Assembly (NCBI RefSeq): GCF_014645315.1 | Contig: NZ_BMLQ01000005.1 | Location: 248,001-312,000, forward strand | Length of the DNA: 64,000 nucleotides | DNA from: Citricoccus zhacaiensis | GTDB lineage: Bacteria; Actinomycetota; Actinomycetes; Actinomycetales; Micrococcaceae | Direction: 5' to 3' | Part shown: positions 17,521 through 27,740 of the stretch, piece after piece | Position numbering within the stretch: position 1 is the stretch's first letter | Layout of the letters: the number at the start of each line of letters is the position of its first letter | Program-made: the position numbers and the translations under genes | The notes under the pieces: generated by a model | Database searches by the model: none | The model's input: only the letters and a program-made list of their open reading frames with translations | Told to the model about the DNA's origin: nothing

Positions 17521-18348
17521 TCAGCCGGCAGCAACGTGGTGCCGGCCCACCGGGACCACCAGGGGACCGCCGGACACCGGGTCGTCGATGATCCGGCTGC
17601 GCAGCCCGAACACGTCCTGCACGCACTGCTCGGTGAGGACCGCGGAGGCCGGCCCGGCCGCGTAGACCCTGCCGCCTTCCAATGCCACGAGCCGGTCCGA
17701 GTAGCGGGCGGCGAGGTTGAGGTCGTGCAGCACCATGACGATGGTGGTGCCGCGGTCCCGGTTGAGGTCCGCGAGCAGGTCCAGCACCTCGATCTGGTGG
17801 CTGACGTCGAGGAAGGTGGTGGGCTCGTCGAGCAGCAGCAGGTCCGTCTGCTGGGCCAGCACCATGGCGATCCACACCCGTTGGCGCTGGCCGCCGGAGA
17901 GCTCGTCCACGGGCCGGTCGGCCAGGTCCGCGGTGGCGGTGGCGTCGAGGGCGTGGGCCACAGCGGCGTCGTCAGCAGCACTCCAGGCGCGGAACATCCG
18001 CTGGTGCGGGTGCCGGCCGCGGCCCACCAGGTCCGCCACCGTGATCCCGTCCGGGGAGACCGGGGACTGGGGCAGCAGGCCGAGCACCCGGGCCAGTTCC
18101 TTCGAGGGCATCGAGTGGACCGAGCGGCCGTCCAGCAGCACCTGGCCGCCGGCAGGGGAGAGCAGCCGGGACAGGGTCCGCAACAGCGTGGACTTGCCGG
18201 AGGCGTTGGCCCCCACGATCGAGGTCACGGTGCCCGGCTCGATCTCCAGGTCGAGGCCGGAGAGCACATGCCGCTCGCCGTAGCCGACGGCCAACCCCTC
18301 GGCCCGCAGTTCGTGGGTGCTGGCCGTGAGGTTCAGGTGGGTGGTCAT
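17521..18348 (-). CDS. Fe-siderophore ABC importer, ATP-binding protein (first system)
   Basis: 275 residues of the FecE/FepC type. Walker A GANASGKST, signature LSGGQRQRVWIAM, Walker B DLLLLDEPTTFLD and switch His in VLHDLNLAARY are all intact. Overlaps the upstream permease by four bases (ATGA). Last member of the SBP-permease-permease-ATPase unit that starts at 21617 behind an iron box. Confidence 0.95.
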   Translation of the reverse strand: MTTHLNLTASTHELRAEGLAVGYGERHVLSGLDLEIEPGTVTSIVGANASGKSTLLRTLSRLLSPAGGQVLLDGRSVHSMPSKELARVLGLLPQSPVSPDGITVADLVGRGRHPHQRMFRAWSAADDAAVAHALDATATADLADRPVDELSGGQRQRVWIAMVLAQQTDLLLLDEPTTFLDVSHQIEVLDLLADLNRDRGTTIVMVLHDLNLAARYSDRLVALEGGRVYAAGPASAVLTEQCVQDVFGLRSRIIDDPVSGGPLVVPVGRHHVAAG

Positions 18349-19427
18349 GAGGTGGCTCCGATGCGGTGTTGGCGGACGATCAGGTACAGCAGGAAGGGCG
18401 CTCCAAGCACGCCGGTCACCACGCCCACGGGGTAGCGGGTGCCGATGGCGAACTGGCCCACCAAGTCGGCCACGAGCACCAGCAGCGTCCCCACCAGGGC
18501 GGAGGGCACCAGGAGGGAGCCATTCGGGCCGAGCAGCCGGGCCGCGATGGGACCGGACAGGAAGGCGACGAACGCGATCGGACCGCAGGCCGCCGTCGCG
18601 AAGGCCACGAGGCCCACGGCGGCGATCACCGCCACCAGGCGCGTGCGGTTGACCCGGACGCCGAGCCCGGCCGCGGTGTCATCGCCCAGGGTGAGGGACT
18701 CCAGGTTCGCGGACTGGCCCAGCAGCACGGGGGCGAGGACCAGCAGGGCCACCAACGTGGGCAGCACCTGCTCCCAGCCCACCCCGTTGAGCGAGCCCGT
18801 CAGCCACCGCAGCGCCTCCTGCAGGTCCCAGGATCCGGCGCGGGAGAGCAGGTAGTTGGTGAGGGAGGTGAGGATCGCCGCGATCCCGATGCCCACCAGG
18901 ATCAGCCGGGTGCCGGCCACCCCGCCCTTCGAGGACAGCAGGTAGATCAGCAGGGCCACGCCCAGTCCCGCCACGATGGCGAACGCGGAGCGGGCCGGAC
19001 CGTCGATCCCGAGCACGATGATCGCGAACGCCGCCGCGGCCGAGGCGCCCGAGGAGATGCCGATGATGTCCGGGCTGGCCAGCGGGTTGCGCAGCATGGT
19101 CTGGAACGTCACGCCGCCCAGTCCGAAGCAGGCGCCGGCCACCACGGCGAGGACCGCGCGCGGCAGCCGCAGCGTGCCCACGGTGAAGGTGGCCCCGTCC
19201 ACGTCCTGGCCGAACACCACGCCGAGCACCTCGGCGGGCCCGTAGAAGGTCCGCCCGACCATCAGGGACGCGGCGAAGACCGCCACCACGAGCACGGACA
19301 GGATGCCGATCACCAGCGCACGACGCCGGCGCCGCCCCAGCCGCGCGCCCGTCACCTTCGCGAGGGTGCCGGCGGGGGAGCCAGTGGGTGAGCCGGTGGA
19401 TGCGGTGGGGGTGAGGGTCGCGGTCAC
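18345..19427 (-). CDS. Fe-siderophore ABC importer, FecCD permease (first system, second permease)
   Basis: 360 residues from a GTG at 19427 that overlaps the preceding stop as GTGA. About nine or ten membrane helices. FecCD signatures: RLPRAVLAVVAGACFGLGG, NPLASPDIIGISSGAS and the C-terminal TRYPVGVVTGVLGAPFLLYL. The reading frame stays open further upstream, but that extension is out of register with real homology and is a shadow of the neighbouring permease. Confidence 0.95.
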   Translation of the reverse strand: MTATLTPTASTGSPTGSPAGTLAKVTGARLGRRRRRALVIGILSVLVVAVFAASLMVGRTFYGPAEVLGVVFGQDVDGATFTVGTLRLPRAVLAVVAGACFGLGGVTFQTMLRNPLASPDIIGISSGASAAAAFAIIVLGIDGPARSAFAIVAGLGVALLIYLLSSKGGVAGTRLILVGIGIAAILTSLTNYLLSRAGSWDLQEALRWLTGSLNGVGWEQVLPTLVALLVLAPVLLGQSANLESLTLGDDTAAGLGVRVNRTRLVAVIAAVGLVAFATAACGPIAFVAFLSGPIAARLLGPNGSLLVPSALVGTLLVLVADLVGQFAIGTRYPVGVVTGVLGAPFLLYLIVRQHRIGATS

Positions 19428-20518
19428 AGTTCGCGGACCTTCCGCTGGCGGACGATGTGGATGAAGAACGGCGCGCCGATCAGGGCGGTGAGGATGCCGA
19501 CGTCGATCTCGGAGGGGCGGGCGATGATGCGGCCGAGCACGTCCGAGGCGAGCAGCAGGCCCGCGCCGGCGACGGCGGAGTAGGACAACAGCCAGCGGTG
19601 ATCCGGGCCGGCGAGCAGGCGGCAGGCGTGCGGTACCACGAGGCCGACGAAGCCGATGGGCCCGGCCACGGCGGTGGCGGCGCCGGCCAGCAGCACGGAG
19701 GAGAGGGCGGCCAGCCCGCGGGCGAGCATGACGCGTTCGCCCAGGCCGGCGGCGAGGTCGTCGCCCAGGGCCAGGGAGTTCAGGCTGCGGGCGCTCGCCA
19801 GCGCCAGCAGCATCCCGACCGCCAGGAACGGGGCCACGAGGCCGATCGCGTCCCAGGCCGCTCCGCCGACCCCGCCGATCTGCCAGGACCGGATGTTCGC
19901 GGAGATGTCCCCGCGGGGCATGGCCACGGCGGTGATGAAAGAGGTGGCCACCGCGGTCAGGGCCGCCCCGGCGAGGGCCAGCTTGAGCGGGGAGGCCCCG
20001 CTGCGGCCCGCCGAGGCGATCGCGTAGACCAGCACGGCGGTCAAGGCGGCGCCGAGGATGGCCATCCAGATCATATGGTGCGCGGCGAACATCCCGAACC
20101 ACGCCATGCCGACCACCACGGCCAGCGAGGCGCCCATGTTGATGCCGAGGATGCCCGGATCGGCCAACGGATTGCGCGTCACGCCCTGCATCACGGCGCC
20201 GGCGACGCCCAGCGCGGCACCCACCACCAGGGCCAGCACGGTGCGTGGGATGCGTTTCACGACGGCGGCCTGGTCCAGCCCCTCGACCGGCTCGCCGAGC
20301 GAGCCGAGCGCCTCGACGATCGCGGGCATGTCCACGGTGCGGGAGCCGATGGCGACGGAGGCCGCGCAGAGCAGGACCAGCACCACGAGCCCGGCCCCGA
20401 GCCAGGCCAGGCGGCGACGCCATGCGGTGCGCGTGGGCAACGCCGGTGAGCGGGGCGCGTCGGTGCCGGGCCGGCGTCGGGACGGCCGGGTCGCGGTGGA
20501 GGTGGCGGTGAGGGTCAC
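19424..20518 (-). CDS. Fe-siderophore ABC importer, FecCD permease (first system, first permease)
   Basis: 364 residues with a basic Arg-rich N-terminus before the first helix. FecCD signatures: RIPRTVLALVVGAALGVAG, NPLADPGILGINMGASLAVV, GFVGLVVPHACRLLAGPDHR and the C-terminal DVGILTALIGAPFFIHIV. Pairs with the next permease to form a heterodimeric channel. The start lies 10 bp after the binding-protein stop. Confidence 0.95.
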   Translation of the reverse strand: MTLTATSTATRPSRRRPGTDAPRSPALPTRTAWRRRLAWLGAGLVVLVLLCAASVAIGSRTVDMPAIVEALGSLGEPVEGLDQAAVVKRIPRTVLALVVGAALGVAGAVMQGVTRNPLADPGILGINMGASLAVVVGMAWFGMFAAHHMIWMAILGAALTAVLVYAIASAGRSGASPLKLALAGAALTAVATSFITAVAMPRGDISANIRSWQIGGVGGAAWDAIGLVAPFLAVGMLLALASARSLNSLALGDDLAAGLGERVMLARGLAALSSVLLAGAATAVAGPIGFVGLVVPHACRLLAGPDHRWLLSYSAVAGAGLLLASDVLGRIIARPSEIDVGILTALIGAPFFIHIVRQRKVREL

Positions 20519-20528
20519 GCGGACAGGG

Positions 20529-21617
20529 TCACTCGGACTTCGCGGCGGCCTCGGCCAGCAGGTCCGCGTAGTCCTCGAGGACGTAGGGCAGGGCCAGCGG
20601 CGTCGGGTTGGAGGCAGTGCCGAGCGGGCCCGTTCCGTCCAGGGCCACGATGGCCCCGTTCTCGACGGCCGGCATCTGGGACAGCAGCGGGTCCGCCTCG
20701 AGGGTGTCCACCAGGGACTGATCGCCGTAGGTCACGATCACCTCGACGTCGTCGAACTGGTCCACCTGCTCGGCGGAGACGGTGCCGGAGAACTGGTCGG
20801 TCTCATCGGTGACCTGCTGGACGGACTTGGCCACGGTCATGCCGAGGTCCTCGAAGAACATGGTCCGCGTGTCATGGCCGGTGTAGAAGTTCACCGTGGA
20901 CAGGTCGGCGGTGTCCACGTGGGTGAGGAACATGGCGGAGGTGCCCTCGAGCTCGGGGTGCTCGGAGACGGTCTCCGTGATCTGGCCCTCGAGATCCTCG
21001 ATCAGCGCGTCACCCTCGGCCTCCATGCCCATGCCCTGCGAGTTCAGGCGGATCATGTCCCGCCAGTCGGTGCCCCAGGCGGTCTCCGGGAAGGCGACGA
21101 CGGGGGCGATCTCGGACAGGGTGTCATAGTCCTGCTGGGTCAGGCCCGAGTAGGCGGCCAGGATGACGTCCGGGTCGGTGTCCGCGACGGCCTCGAAGTC
21201 GATGCTGTCCGTCTCGTCGAACAGCACCGGGGTCTCGGCGCCGAGCTCGGCGAGTTCGTCCTCGACCCAGGGCAGCACGCCGTTGCCGTCATCGTCACCG
21301 AAGTTGGCGGCGGCCATGCCGACGGGGACCACGCCCAGGGCCAGCGGCACCTCGTGGTTGGCCCAGTTCACGGTGGCCACCCGCTCGGGCTTCGACTCGA
21401 TGGTGGTGGTGCCGAAGGCGTGCTCCACCTCGATGGGGAACTGCTGGCCGGACTCTGCGCCCTCGGAGGAACCGGCCGCGGAGGATCCGGCCGCGGCCGA
21501 GGAGTCCGCAGCGGGGTCCGCCGTTCCGGATCCGCAGGCGGACAGGGCGAGGACGAGGCCGACGGCGGCAACCGAGGCGGCGAAGGGGCGGGCTGCGACG
21601 GGACGGGAGGTGCGCAC
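20529..21617 (-). CDS. Fe-siderophore ABC importer, substrate-binding lipoprotein (first system)
   Basis: 362 residues from the GTG at 21617 (GGAG 8 nt upstream). The N-terminus is a lipoprotein signal with lipobox LSAC, then an Ala/Ser/Gly-rich linker. The rest is a class III periplasmic-binding fold of the FepB/FatB type: ERVATVNWANHEVPLALGV, DPDVILAAYSGL and a C-terminal ATP-transporter docking half. No amino-acid motif defines the siderophore. Behind an iron box at 21703-21721 and first in a four-gene import unit. Confidence 0.93.
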   Translation of the reverse strand: MRTSRPVAARPFAASVAAVGLVLALSACGSGTADPAADSSAAAGSSAAGSSEGAESGQQFPIEVEHAFGTTTIESKPERVATVNWANHEVPLALGVVPVGMAAANFGDDDGNGVLPWVEDELAELGAETPVLFDETDSIDFEAVADTDPDVILAAYSGLTQQDYDTLSEIAPVVAFPETAWGTDWRDMIRLNSQGMGMEAEGDALIEDLEGQITETVSEHPELEGTSAMFLTHVDTADLSTVNFYTGHDTRTMFFEDLGMTVAKSVQQVTDETDQFSGTVSAEQVDQFDDVEVIVTYGDQSLVDTLEADPLLSQMPAVENGAIVALDGTGPLGTASNPTPLALPYVLEDYADLLAEAAAKSE

Positions 21618-21702
21618 GATGATGACTCCACTCTGATGAAACGGACTGAGGCTGGCTGAGGCTGGCTGAGACAGAGACGGTGGCTCCACAGTCGGGCCAC
21701 TG

Positions 21703-21721
21703 TCAGGTAAGGCTTGCCTAA
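21703..21721 (-). promoter_or_regulatory. DtxR/IdeR-type iron box of the first Fe-siderophore importer
   Basis: Plus strand TCAGGTAAGGCTTGCCTAA matches the 19-bp iron-box consensus at 17 positions. It lies 86 bp upstream of the binding-protein GTG, between that gene and the AraC regulator. Confidence 0.8.
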
Positions 21722-21804
21722 ATAATGTAGACAGACGTGCGCTAATGAGCAATCGCGATGAACCGCAGGGTTCTGTCGCATTTCGGACAACTTGGCTTGG
21801 AGGC

Positions 21805-22614
21805 TCAGCCCCGGAGCGAGCTCGGCGTGGTGCCCGTCAGCTTGCGGAATGCCGCACCGAAGGCGCTGGGACTGCGGTAGCCCATGGCCTCGGCGATGTC
21901 CTCAAGCGGTTCGCCGTCCGCCAGCAGGGTGGTGGCCCGCTGGATCCGTACCGAGCCGACCCAGCGGGCGAAGCCCAAGCCGGTCTCCGCCCGGAACGCC
22001 CGCGTGATGGTGCGCTCGCTGACCTTGAGCTGCTGCGACCAGTCACCGAGGGTCCGGGCGTCGGCGGGGTCGGCCAGGACGGCGGCCACGATCGGCTGCA
22101 GGAGCCCGGCGGTGGGTTCGTGGACGAGGAACTGGTGCGGGGCCGGGGCCAGGACGTCCAGCACCATGGTCTCGGTCAACCGGCGTGAGTGCTCGTTCAG
22201 TCCCTCTTCGCCGAGCCGCAGCAGCAGTTCCCGGAGCAGTCCGGTGACCCGCAGGGAGACCGGTTCGGTGGGCAGGGGGCGGGCCGCCTCCCCGGCCACC
22301 TCGAGGGAGAAGTACGTGGCCCGGTACACGGTGCCTGCCGGGGCCTCGGCGGAGTGCACGGTCCCGGCAGGCAACCAGAGCCCGATCGCCGGGGTGACCG
22401 TCCAGGTCCGCGGTCCGGCGCGCAGGGTGGAGGGGCCGGCGTCGTTCCAGAGCAGTTCATGCACCGTGTGCGAGTGGTCCGGCCAGCGGGTGGCCGTGTC
22501 CAGGGACTCGGCGATGCCCACGCTGGTGAAGTCCACCGGCACGGAGCCGGCCGGCTGCAACGGCATCCGCCGGTAGGGGCCGGTGGGGACGGGACGGGCG
22601 GCGGGCTGGGACAC
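21805..22614 (-). CDS. AraC-family transcriptional regulator
   Basis: 269 residues from the GTG at 22614, chosen because a -10-like TAGGCT ends exactly 7 nt before it; a longer frame to 22656 lacks support. The N-terminal half is cupin-like (HSHTVHELLW and WLPAGTVHS). The C-terminal half has the double HTH of AraC: TLGDWSQQLKVSERTITRAF and the second helix pair with MGYRSPSAFGAAFRKLTGTT. Adjacent to and in the same direction as the iron importer; AraC proteins next to siderophore systems commonly sense the Fe-siderophore, so it may activate that unit. Effector unknown. Confidence 0.9.
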   Translation of the reverse strand: MSQPAARPVPTGPYRRMPLQPAGSVPVDFTSVGIAESLDTATRWPDHSHTVHELLWNDAGPSTLRAGPRTWTVTPAIGLWLPAGTVHSAEAPAGTVYRATYFSLEVAGEAARPLPTEPVSLRVTGLLRELLLRLGEEGLNEHSRRLTETMVLDVLAPAPHQFLVHEPTAGLLQPIVAAVLADPADARTLGDWSQQLKVSERTITRAFRAETGLGFARWVGSVRIQRATTLLADGEPLEDIAEAMGYRSPSAFGAAFRKLTGTTPSSLRG

Positions 22615-22621
22615 GCCGACG

Positions 22622-22627
22622 AGCCTA
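22622..22627 (-). promoter_or_regulatory. Probable -10 element of the AraC gene (leaderless)
   Basis: Minus-strand TAGGCT, ending 7 nt before the GTG at 22614. Same geometry as truA and glmS. Confidence 0.5.
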
Positions 22628-22671
22628 CGCCCCGCCCTCCGGCCCCAGGCGGCCATGTACGGGCAGATGAG

Positions 22672-23448
22672 TCAGAGGACCTTGGAGAGGAACTCCTGTA
22701 GTCGAGGCTGCTGCGGGTGGTCGAAGATCTCGGACGGGGTGCCGGACTCCACGATCTTCCCGCCGTCCATGAACAGCACCCGGTCCGCCACCTCGCGGGC
22801 GAAGCCCATCTCGTGCGTCACGAGCACCATGGTCATGCCCTCGGCGGCGAGGTCGCGGATGACCTGCAGCACCTCGCCCACCATCTCGGGGTCCAGGGCG
22901 GAGGTGGCCTCGTCGAACAGCATGATCTTGGGGCTCATCGCCAGCGAGCGGGCAATCGCCACGCGCTGCTTCTGACCCCCGGACAACGACGCCGGCCGCG
23001 CGTCCGCCTTGTCCGCCAGACCCACGCGGTCCAACAGTTCTTCGGCGCGCTTGCGCGCCTCCGGCTTGGTCAGGTTCCCGAGCTCCACGGGGGCCAACAT
23101 GATGTTCTCCGCCACCGTCATGTGCGGGAAGAGGTTGAACTGCTGGAAGACCATGCCGATGTGCCGGCGGACCTTGTTGATGTCCACCTGGGGATCCGTG
23201 AGGTCGTAGTCGCCGACCTGCACGGTGCCGCTCGTCGCCTCCTCGAGCCGGTTCAGGCAGCGCAGGAAGGTGGACTTGCCGGAGCCCGAGGGGCCGATCA
23301 CGCACACCACCTCGCGCTCGCGGATCTGGTCGGTGATGCCGGTCAGGACGTGGTTGTCCCCGAAGGACTTCTCCAGGCCCTGCACGTCCACCATCACGCG
23401 CTCGCCGACGACGCGCCCGCCGGAGTTGTCTGTGGTCGCGGTGCTCAT
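22672..23448 (-). CDS. Polar amino-acid ABC importer, ATP-binding protein (GlnQ-like)
   Basis: 258 residues. Walker [11 protein letters not shown]-loop in [14 protein letters not shown], signature [15 protein letters not shown], Walker [15 protein letters not shown] and switch His in [12 protein letters not shown] are intact and typical of the glutamine/glutamate/cystine importer ATPases. ATG overlaps the fused binding protein-permease stop by four bases. The frame runs on upstream, but homology begins just after this ATG. Confidence 0.96.
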   Translation of the reverse strand: MSTATTDNSGGRVVGERVMVDVQGLEKSFGDNHVLTGITDQIREREVVCVIGPSGSGKSTFLRCLNRLEEATSGTVQVGDYDLTDPQVDINKVRRHIGMVFQQFNLFPHMTVAENIMLAPVELGNLTKPEARKRAEELLDRVGLADKADARPASLSGGQKQRVAIARSLAMSPKIMLFDEATSALDPEMVGEVLQVIRDLAAEGMTMVLVTHEMGFAREVADRVLFMDGGKIVESGTPSEIFDHPQQPRLQEFLSKVL

Positions 23449-24965
23449 CTGTTGACCTTCCTGTCCACGTAGTTGGCGAGCTGGGTGAGGGCGGTGATCG
23501 CGATGAAGTACAGCAGGGCGGCGATCAGCAGGACCTCGGTGACGCGGAAGTTCGCCGCGTAGATCTGCTGGGCCTGGTAGAGCAGCTCGGCGAAGCCGAT
23601 GGCCAGCAGCAGCGAGGAGTCCTTGAGCATGATGACCAGCTGGTTGATCAGGGACGGCGTCATCATCTTGAACGCCTGCGGCAGCACCACGCGCTGCATG
23701 GTCTTGCCGTGGCCCAGCCCCAGGGAGCGGGAGGCCTCGGCCTGCCCCGGGTCCACGGACTGCACGGCGCCACGGACGATCTCCGCGATGTACGCCGCAC
23801 CGTTGAACGTCAGCGTCATCACGCCGGCCACCCAGATGTTCACGGGGACCCCGATCAGCGGGGGCAGGCCGAAGTAGAAGAAGAACGCCCAGACCAGGAT
23901 GGGCGTGCCGCGGAAGATGCTGATGAACGTGACCGCGATGCCCCTCAGCACGGGGTTGCGGGCGATCTTCATGAACCCGAACGCCAGGCCCAGCACCATG
24001 GCCAGCACGAAGGAGATGCCCGTGACCAGCAGCGTGTTGCCCAGGCCGTTGAGCAGGGACGGCAGCGAGGTGACGATCAAGCCCCAGAAGGAGCTCGGGT
24101 CCACGCCATCGTCCTCGGCGCCGAGGTACTCGTTGAGGATCTCGTCGTACTCCCCAGAGGCCCGCAGCTCCTGAAGCCCGGTGTTGAACTTCTCCAGCAG
24201 CTCGGGGTTCTGGCCCTGGTTGACGGCGAAGCCGTAGTCGCCGGCCTCCACCTGCTCGCCGACGGTCACGAGGCCGGAGCCCTGCTGCACGCCGTAGGCG
24301 ATCACCGGGTAGTCGTCGATCAGGGCATCCGCGTTGCCGGACTTCACGGACTCGACCAGGGTGGTGGTCTGGTCCAGGGCCGTGACCTCGAAGCCGATCT
24401 CGTCCTGGCGCTCGTTGGCCACCTCCTCGGAGATGGACCCGGTCTTGACCACGACCTGCTTGCCGGCCAGGTCCTCCCAGTCGGAGATCTCGGACTCGTC
24501 GCCCTCGTTGACCGCCAGGGTCACGGTGCCCGTGAAGTAGGGCTCGGAGAAGTCGTAGACCTCCTGGCGCTCCTCCGTGATGGACATGCCGGCGATCACG
24601 CCGTCCACCTGGTTGGAGTCCAGGGCCTGCAGCGCGGCGTTGAAGCCGAGCGAGCGCCACTCGACCTCGAAGCCCTGGTCCTCGGCGATCGCCTCCATGA
24701 GGTCGATGTCGATGCCGACCAGGTCGCCGCCCTGGCGGAACTCGAAGGGCGCGAAGGTGGTGTCCGTGCCGATGACGTAGGTCTCGCCGGTGCCGCCGGC
24801 CTCGGAACCACTGGCCTCGGTCCCAGCGGCGGTGACCGGCGTGGTGGCCGGGCCGTCCGTCCCGGAGGCGGTGGCTGCGGGGGCGAGGCCGAGCAGCAGC
24901 ACCCCCAACGTGGCGAACGCCGCGAGGAGGGCCCTCACGGCGGTCCTGAATCGGGTCTCTCTCAC
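23445..24965 (-). CDS. Polar amino-acid ABC importer, fused substrate-binding protein and permease
   Basis: 506 residues from a GTG at 24965 with AAGGGA upstream. Signal peptide (about residues 1-30), a Gly/Thr-rich linker, then an SBP_bac_3 domain ([20 protein letters not shown] to about residue 275) and a HisM/GlnP-type permease domain with the EAA-like loop [20 protein letters not shown]. The permease region has about five helices. Such SBP-permease fusions resemble lactococcal GlnP. Substrate is a polar amino acid; the exact one cannot be read off. With the GlnQ-like ATPase it makes a complete two-gene importer. Confidence 0.94.
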   Translation of the reverse strand: MRETRFRTAVRALLAAFATLGVLLLGLAPAATASGTDGPATTPVTAAGTEASGSEAGGTGETYVIGTDTTFAPFEFRQGGDLVGIDIDLMEAIAEDQGFEVEWRSLGFNAALQALDSNQVDGVIAGMSITEERQEVYDFSEPYFTGTVTLAVNEGDESEISDWEDLAGKQVVVKTGSISEEVANERQDEIGFEVTALDQTTTLVESVKSGNADALIDDYPVIAYGVQQGSGLVTVGEQVEAGDYGFAVNQGQNPELLEKFNTGLQELRASGEYDEILNEYLGAEDDGVDPSSFWGLIVTSLPSLLNGLGNTLLVTGISFVLAMVLGLAFGFMKIARNPVLRGIAVTFISIFRGTPILVWAFFFYFGLPPLIGVPVNIWVAGVMTLTFNGAAYIAEIVRGAVQSVDPGQAEASRSLGLGHGKTMQRVVLPQAFKMMTPSLINQLVIMLKDSSLLLAIGFAELLYQAQQIYAANFRVTEVLLIAALLYFIAITALTQLANYVDRKVNR

Positions 24966-25296
24966 GAGGATGTCCCTTCGAATGGTGGAGTGGCGGAGTG
25001 ATGACGTGTGGTGCCACGGGACAGCGCTGAGTCGACGGCGCTGTGCGCGGTGACCCCGGCCACGGTCTGGTCGGTAGCTTACCCTTCCGTAACTTGAGCC
25101 CCGGGAGGAACACCGCCGCCTCAGGGCACGCATCAAGACGTCCGGGTGCTCGGAAACCGACGGCAGAACGGCATCTGATCGGAATAGAAAACACCGTTAT
25201 GAGCAAATGAAAGTCAGTCATCAGGGGACAATTCCTTTCGAATATGCGACTCTTGGATTTCCTTAGCACCGCACCTACGAGCACTCGAGACCCGGC
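24966..25296. other. Divergent intergenic region, amino-acid importer / LuxR regulator
   Basis: 331 bp without a gene. On the minus strand a TAAGCT (-10-like, near 25075) would give a leader of about 100 nt containing a 7-bp hairpin ACAGCGC/GCGCTGT (25021-25044). The half nearest the LuxR gene (about 25180-25270) is clearly AT-richer than its surroundings and probably holds that gene's promoter, though I cannot fix a -10. Confidence 0.45.
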
Positions 25297-27702
25297 ATGC
25301 CAGACCCCTCCTCGACGTTCCCATCCCTGGCCGACTCCGCGTCACAGACCCACCCCGCCCTCGACCGGTTCCTGGCCCTGCCCCATTCCGGCGAGCGGAT
25401 CCTGGTGGTCGATGCGCCCCCGTGTACGGGGGCGCAACGGTTCGCCCACGGCTGGGCGGAACGCCCGGACCGGGTGCTCCGCTGGGAGCCGCAGCAGGCC
25501 CGCTGGACGAACGGCCACGAGGTCATCAGCCGGGTGGGAGCGCTCCTGGAGGAGGACGACGCCGGCCGCGTCGCCGTCGTCGCCGGCCCGGGGGCCCCGG
25601 TGGGTCACCTGGCCGCCGCCTTCCCGGTGCGGACCGTCAAGGTCCGGGACATGCTCCTGACGGAGGCCGAGATCCGCGCTCTGGCCTCACAGCTGCTGAC
25701 ACAGGCGAGGGCCAGCACGGGCACCGGGGGTGACCGGCAGGATCTCCCACCTCCGCCGCTGCCACTGACGCCGCAGCGGATCCACCGGCTCACGGGCGGC
25801 TGGCTCGTCCCGGCCACCATCCTCATGGCCGATCCACGGGGCTTCCAGGCGGCCGAACGGTCCCTGTACTCGGGCCTCCGGCAATGGCTTCACCCGCGGG
25901 ATGCGGACGGCAGCTTCGGCCAGGTCGCGTACCTGCCGGCATTGACAGAACAGGTCATCGAGTATTTCAACCCGCGCGGGCTGGGGCCGATGCCCAGCAT
26001 GCGGGAGCTCGAGGCCCTGGGACTGATCGTCCGGGACACCACCAGTGGATGGTTCATGCCCCCGCTGGTCCGCAACTGCCTGCGCGATTCCATGGAGGAG
26101 GACCACCCGCGCCTGGTTCCGGAGCTGCTCCGGGCCGCTGAGGAGGCGTTGTCCGCGGCCGGAGAGGTCGAGGCAGCCGTCGGACTGGCGGTCCGCGGCC
26201 GGGCCTGGAGGCGGCTGTGGGACCTGTTGCTGGAGTACTGGCCGGACCTCTATGTGCAGAATGCACCCGCCCTGGCAGCAGCGGTCAAATACGTGCCCCG
26301 GGTGGACCTGGGCGGGATGGACGCCACCGGACTCCTCTCCCGCCTGCTGTCCGCCACCAATGCGGACACCATCCGGTTCTCACCCTCAGCCGGCCCGCCG
26401 GACCACGCCAGGGATGCGGTGGCCCGTCAGCTCCGTACCACCACGGCCAAGCTGTACCGCAGGCCGGACCAGCAGGCCCTGACCCTGGGCATGATCGAGG
26501 CGAGTCACCTGCGCCAGTCCGGGCTCTTCGACGAGTCTGCCGAGGCCGTAGTCCGGCTCCAGGAGGCCTTGGGCGTGGCGCTGGGCTTCCGCCGGGTCCG
26601 GCCCGTGATGACCGCGGTGGTGGAGCTGCAGGCCGGCATCTCCCTGCACCTGGCGGACCGGCTCCCGGAGGCCAAAGCCGCCTATGAGGCGGCCTACCAC
26701 TGGGCCGAGCACGGCGGCGTGGACTTCGTGCTGGCAGACGCCGCCGGCAAGCTGGCCCTCCTGTGCGCTCAGCAGGGGAACACGGCCCCCGCCCGGGAGT
26801 GGCTGGCGAAGGTGGACGAGCCCTTCGCCCGGCTGAAGTGGGGCCGGTCCCTGGTCGGCTTCGCGGCTGAGCTCGCCCGCGTCCACATCGCGTTGACCGA
26901 GGTGGACCTGCCCGCCGCGCGGGCCGTCCTGGACCGGCTGCCCGCCGAACCGGACACGGACGAATTCTGGGCCAGCCACGCCGCATTGCTGGCCCGGGTG
27001 GCCAACCACGCCGCCCGCAGCGACGAGGCGGCCCAGCGGGTGACCGAATGGCGCCGCGAACGGCCCTCCGCCGCGCAATCACCGCTGGCGGAACGGCTCT
27101 TCGCGGAGGCCTTCCTCGCTGCCCGGATGGGCACCGGGGACCGCACCGAGATGCCCGGGTGGGATCAGCATCAGTCACTCGCGAACCTGGAGGCCTTGCG
27201 GTGCCTGCTGGACGACAATCCGGATGGCGCCCTGCGGGCCCTGCGCCTGCCGGTGCGGACGGGCCAGCGCCACCGGAACAAGGCCGCGATCATCGGCGTG
27301 CTGGCCCTCAGCGGCGCCACACCGGACACTGTGGACGACTTCGTGGTGCAACGGCTGGCCACCATCCATCGCCACGGCGGCGAGCTCGAGGACCTGGCGG
27401 CCTTTCACCTGCTCGGGTGGACCCCGGTCTTCCGGGCGGCGGAGATGCTCGACGAGGCCGAAGCGGCCAGGCTGGCCCGGCTGCCCACGCCCACCCTCAC
27501 CGTCCCTTCCGCACCGGTGCTGACGCCGCGGGAACGCGAGGTGCTCCAGTCCCTGCGGGCGGGCATGTCCCGGCGGGAGATGGCGAGGAGAACCTACCGG
27601 TCCGAGAACACCATCAAGGGCCAGATCCGCAGCCTGTACGCCAAGCTTGGCGCCTCCAATGCGGCGGAGGCCGTGGAACGGGCGCGCCACTTCGGTCTCT
27701 GA
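25297..27702 (+). CDS. Large LuxR-family (LAL/MalT-like) transcriptional regulator, first copy
   Basis: 801 residues. The N-terminal ATPase-like region opens with [20 protein letters not shown] and [10 protein letters not shown] where MalT-like proteins have a P-loop; the Lys/Ser-Thr of Walker A is missing, so ATP binding is doubtful. A long helical, probably TPR-like middle follows. The C-terminus (about 740-800) is a GerE/Lux[24 protein letters not shown] and [20 protein letters not shown]. Located 38 bp upstream of the type III PKS on the same strand and closely resembling the protein at 29744-32140. Likely cluster regulator. Confidence 0.88.
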   Translation: MPDPSSTFPSLADSASQTHPALDRFLALPHSGERILVVDAPPCTGAQRFAHGWAERPDRVLRWEPQQARWTNGHEVISRVGALLEEDDAGRVAVVAGPGAPVGHLAAAFPVRTVKVRDMLLTEAEIRALASQLLTQARASTGTGGDRQDLPPPPLPLTPQRIHRLTGGWLVPATILMADPRGFQAAERSLYSGLRQWLHPRDADGSFGQVAYLPALTEQVIEYFNPRGLGPMPSMRELEALGLIVRDTTSGWFMPPLVRNCLRDSMEEDHPRLVPELLRAAEEALSAAGEVEAAVGLAVRGRAWRRLWDLLLEYWPDLYVQNAPALAAAVKYVPRVDLGGMDATGLLSRLLSATNADTIRFSPSAGPPDHARDAVARQLRTTTAKLYRRPDQQALTLGMIEASHLRQSGLFDESAEAVVRLQEALGVALGFRRVRPVMTAVVELQAGISLHLADRLPEAKAAYEAAYHWAEHGGVDFVLADAAGKLALLCAQQGNTAPAREWLAKVDEPFARLKWGRSLVGFAAELARVHIALTEVDLPAARAVLDRLPAEPDTDEFWASHAALLARVANHAARSDEAAQRVTEWRRERPSAAQSPLAERLFAEAFLAARMGTGDRTEMPGWDQHQSLANLEALRCLLDDNPDGALRALRLPVRTGQRHRNKAAIIGVLALSGATPDTVDDFVVQRLATIHRHGGELEDLAAFHLLGWTPVFRAAEMLDEAEAARLARLPTPTLTVPSAPVLTPREREVLQSLRAGMSRREMARRTYRSENTIKGQIRSLYAKLGASNAAEAVERARHFGL

Positions 27703-27740
27703 CGGTTGTCCCCACCGGCCCCGTCCCCACACAATGAGGC

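Noticed and set aside
20058-21659. Large plus-strand frame opposite the first Fe-siderophore binding protein
   Set aside because: Gly/Asp/Arg-rich shadow translation of a real minus-strand lipoprotein gene; no start signal or domain.
23709-25001. Plus-strand frame of 430 codons opposite the amino-acid importer
   Set aside because: Shadow of the SBP-permease gene; composition is typical of antisense frames in high-GC DNA.
25021-25044. Hairpin before the amino-acid importer taken as a riboswitch
   Set aside because: Only a single 7-bp stem with no recognisable aptamer core; reported as a plain leader hairpin.
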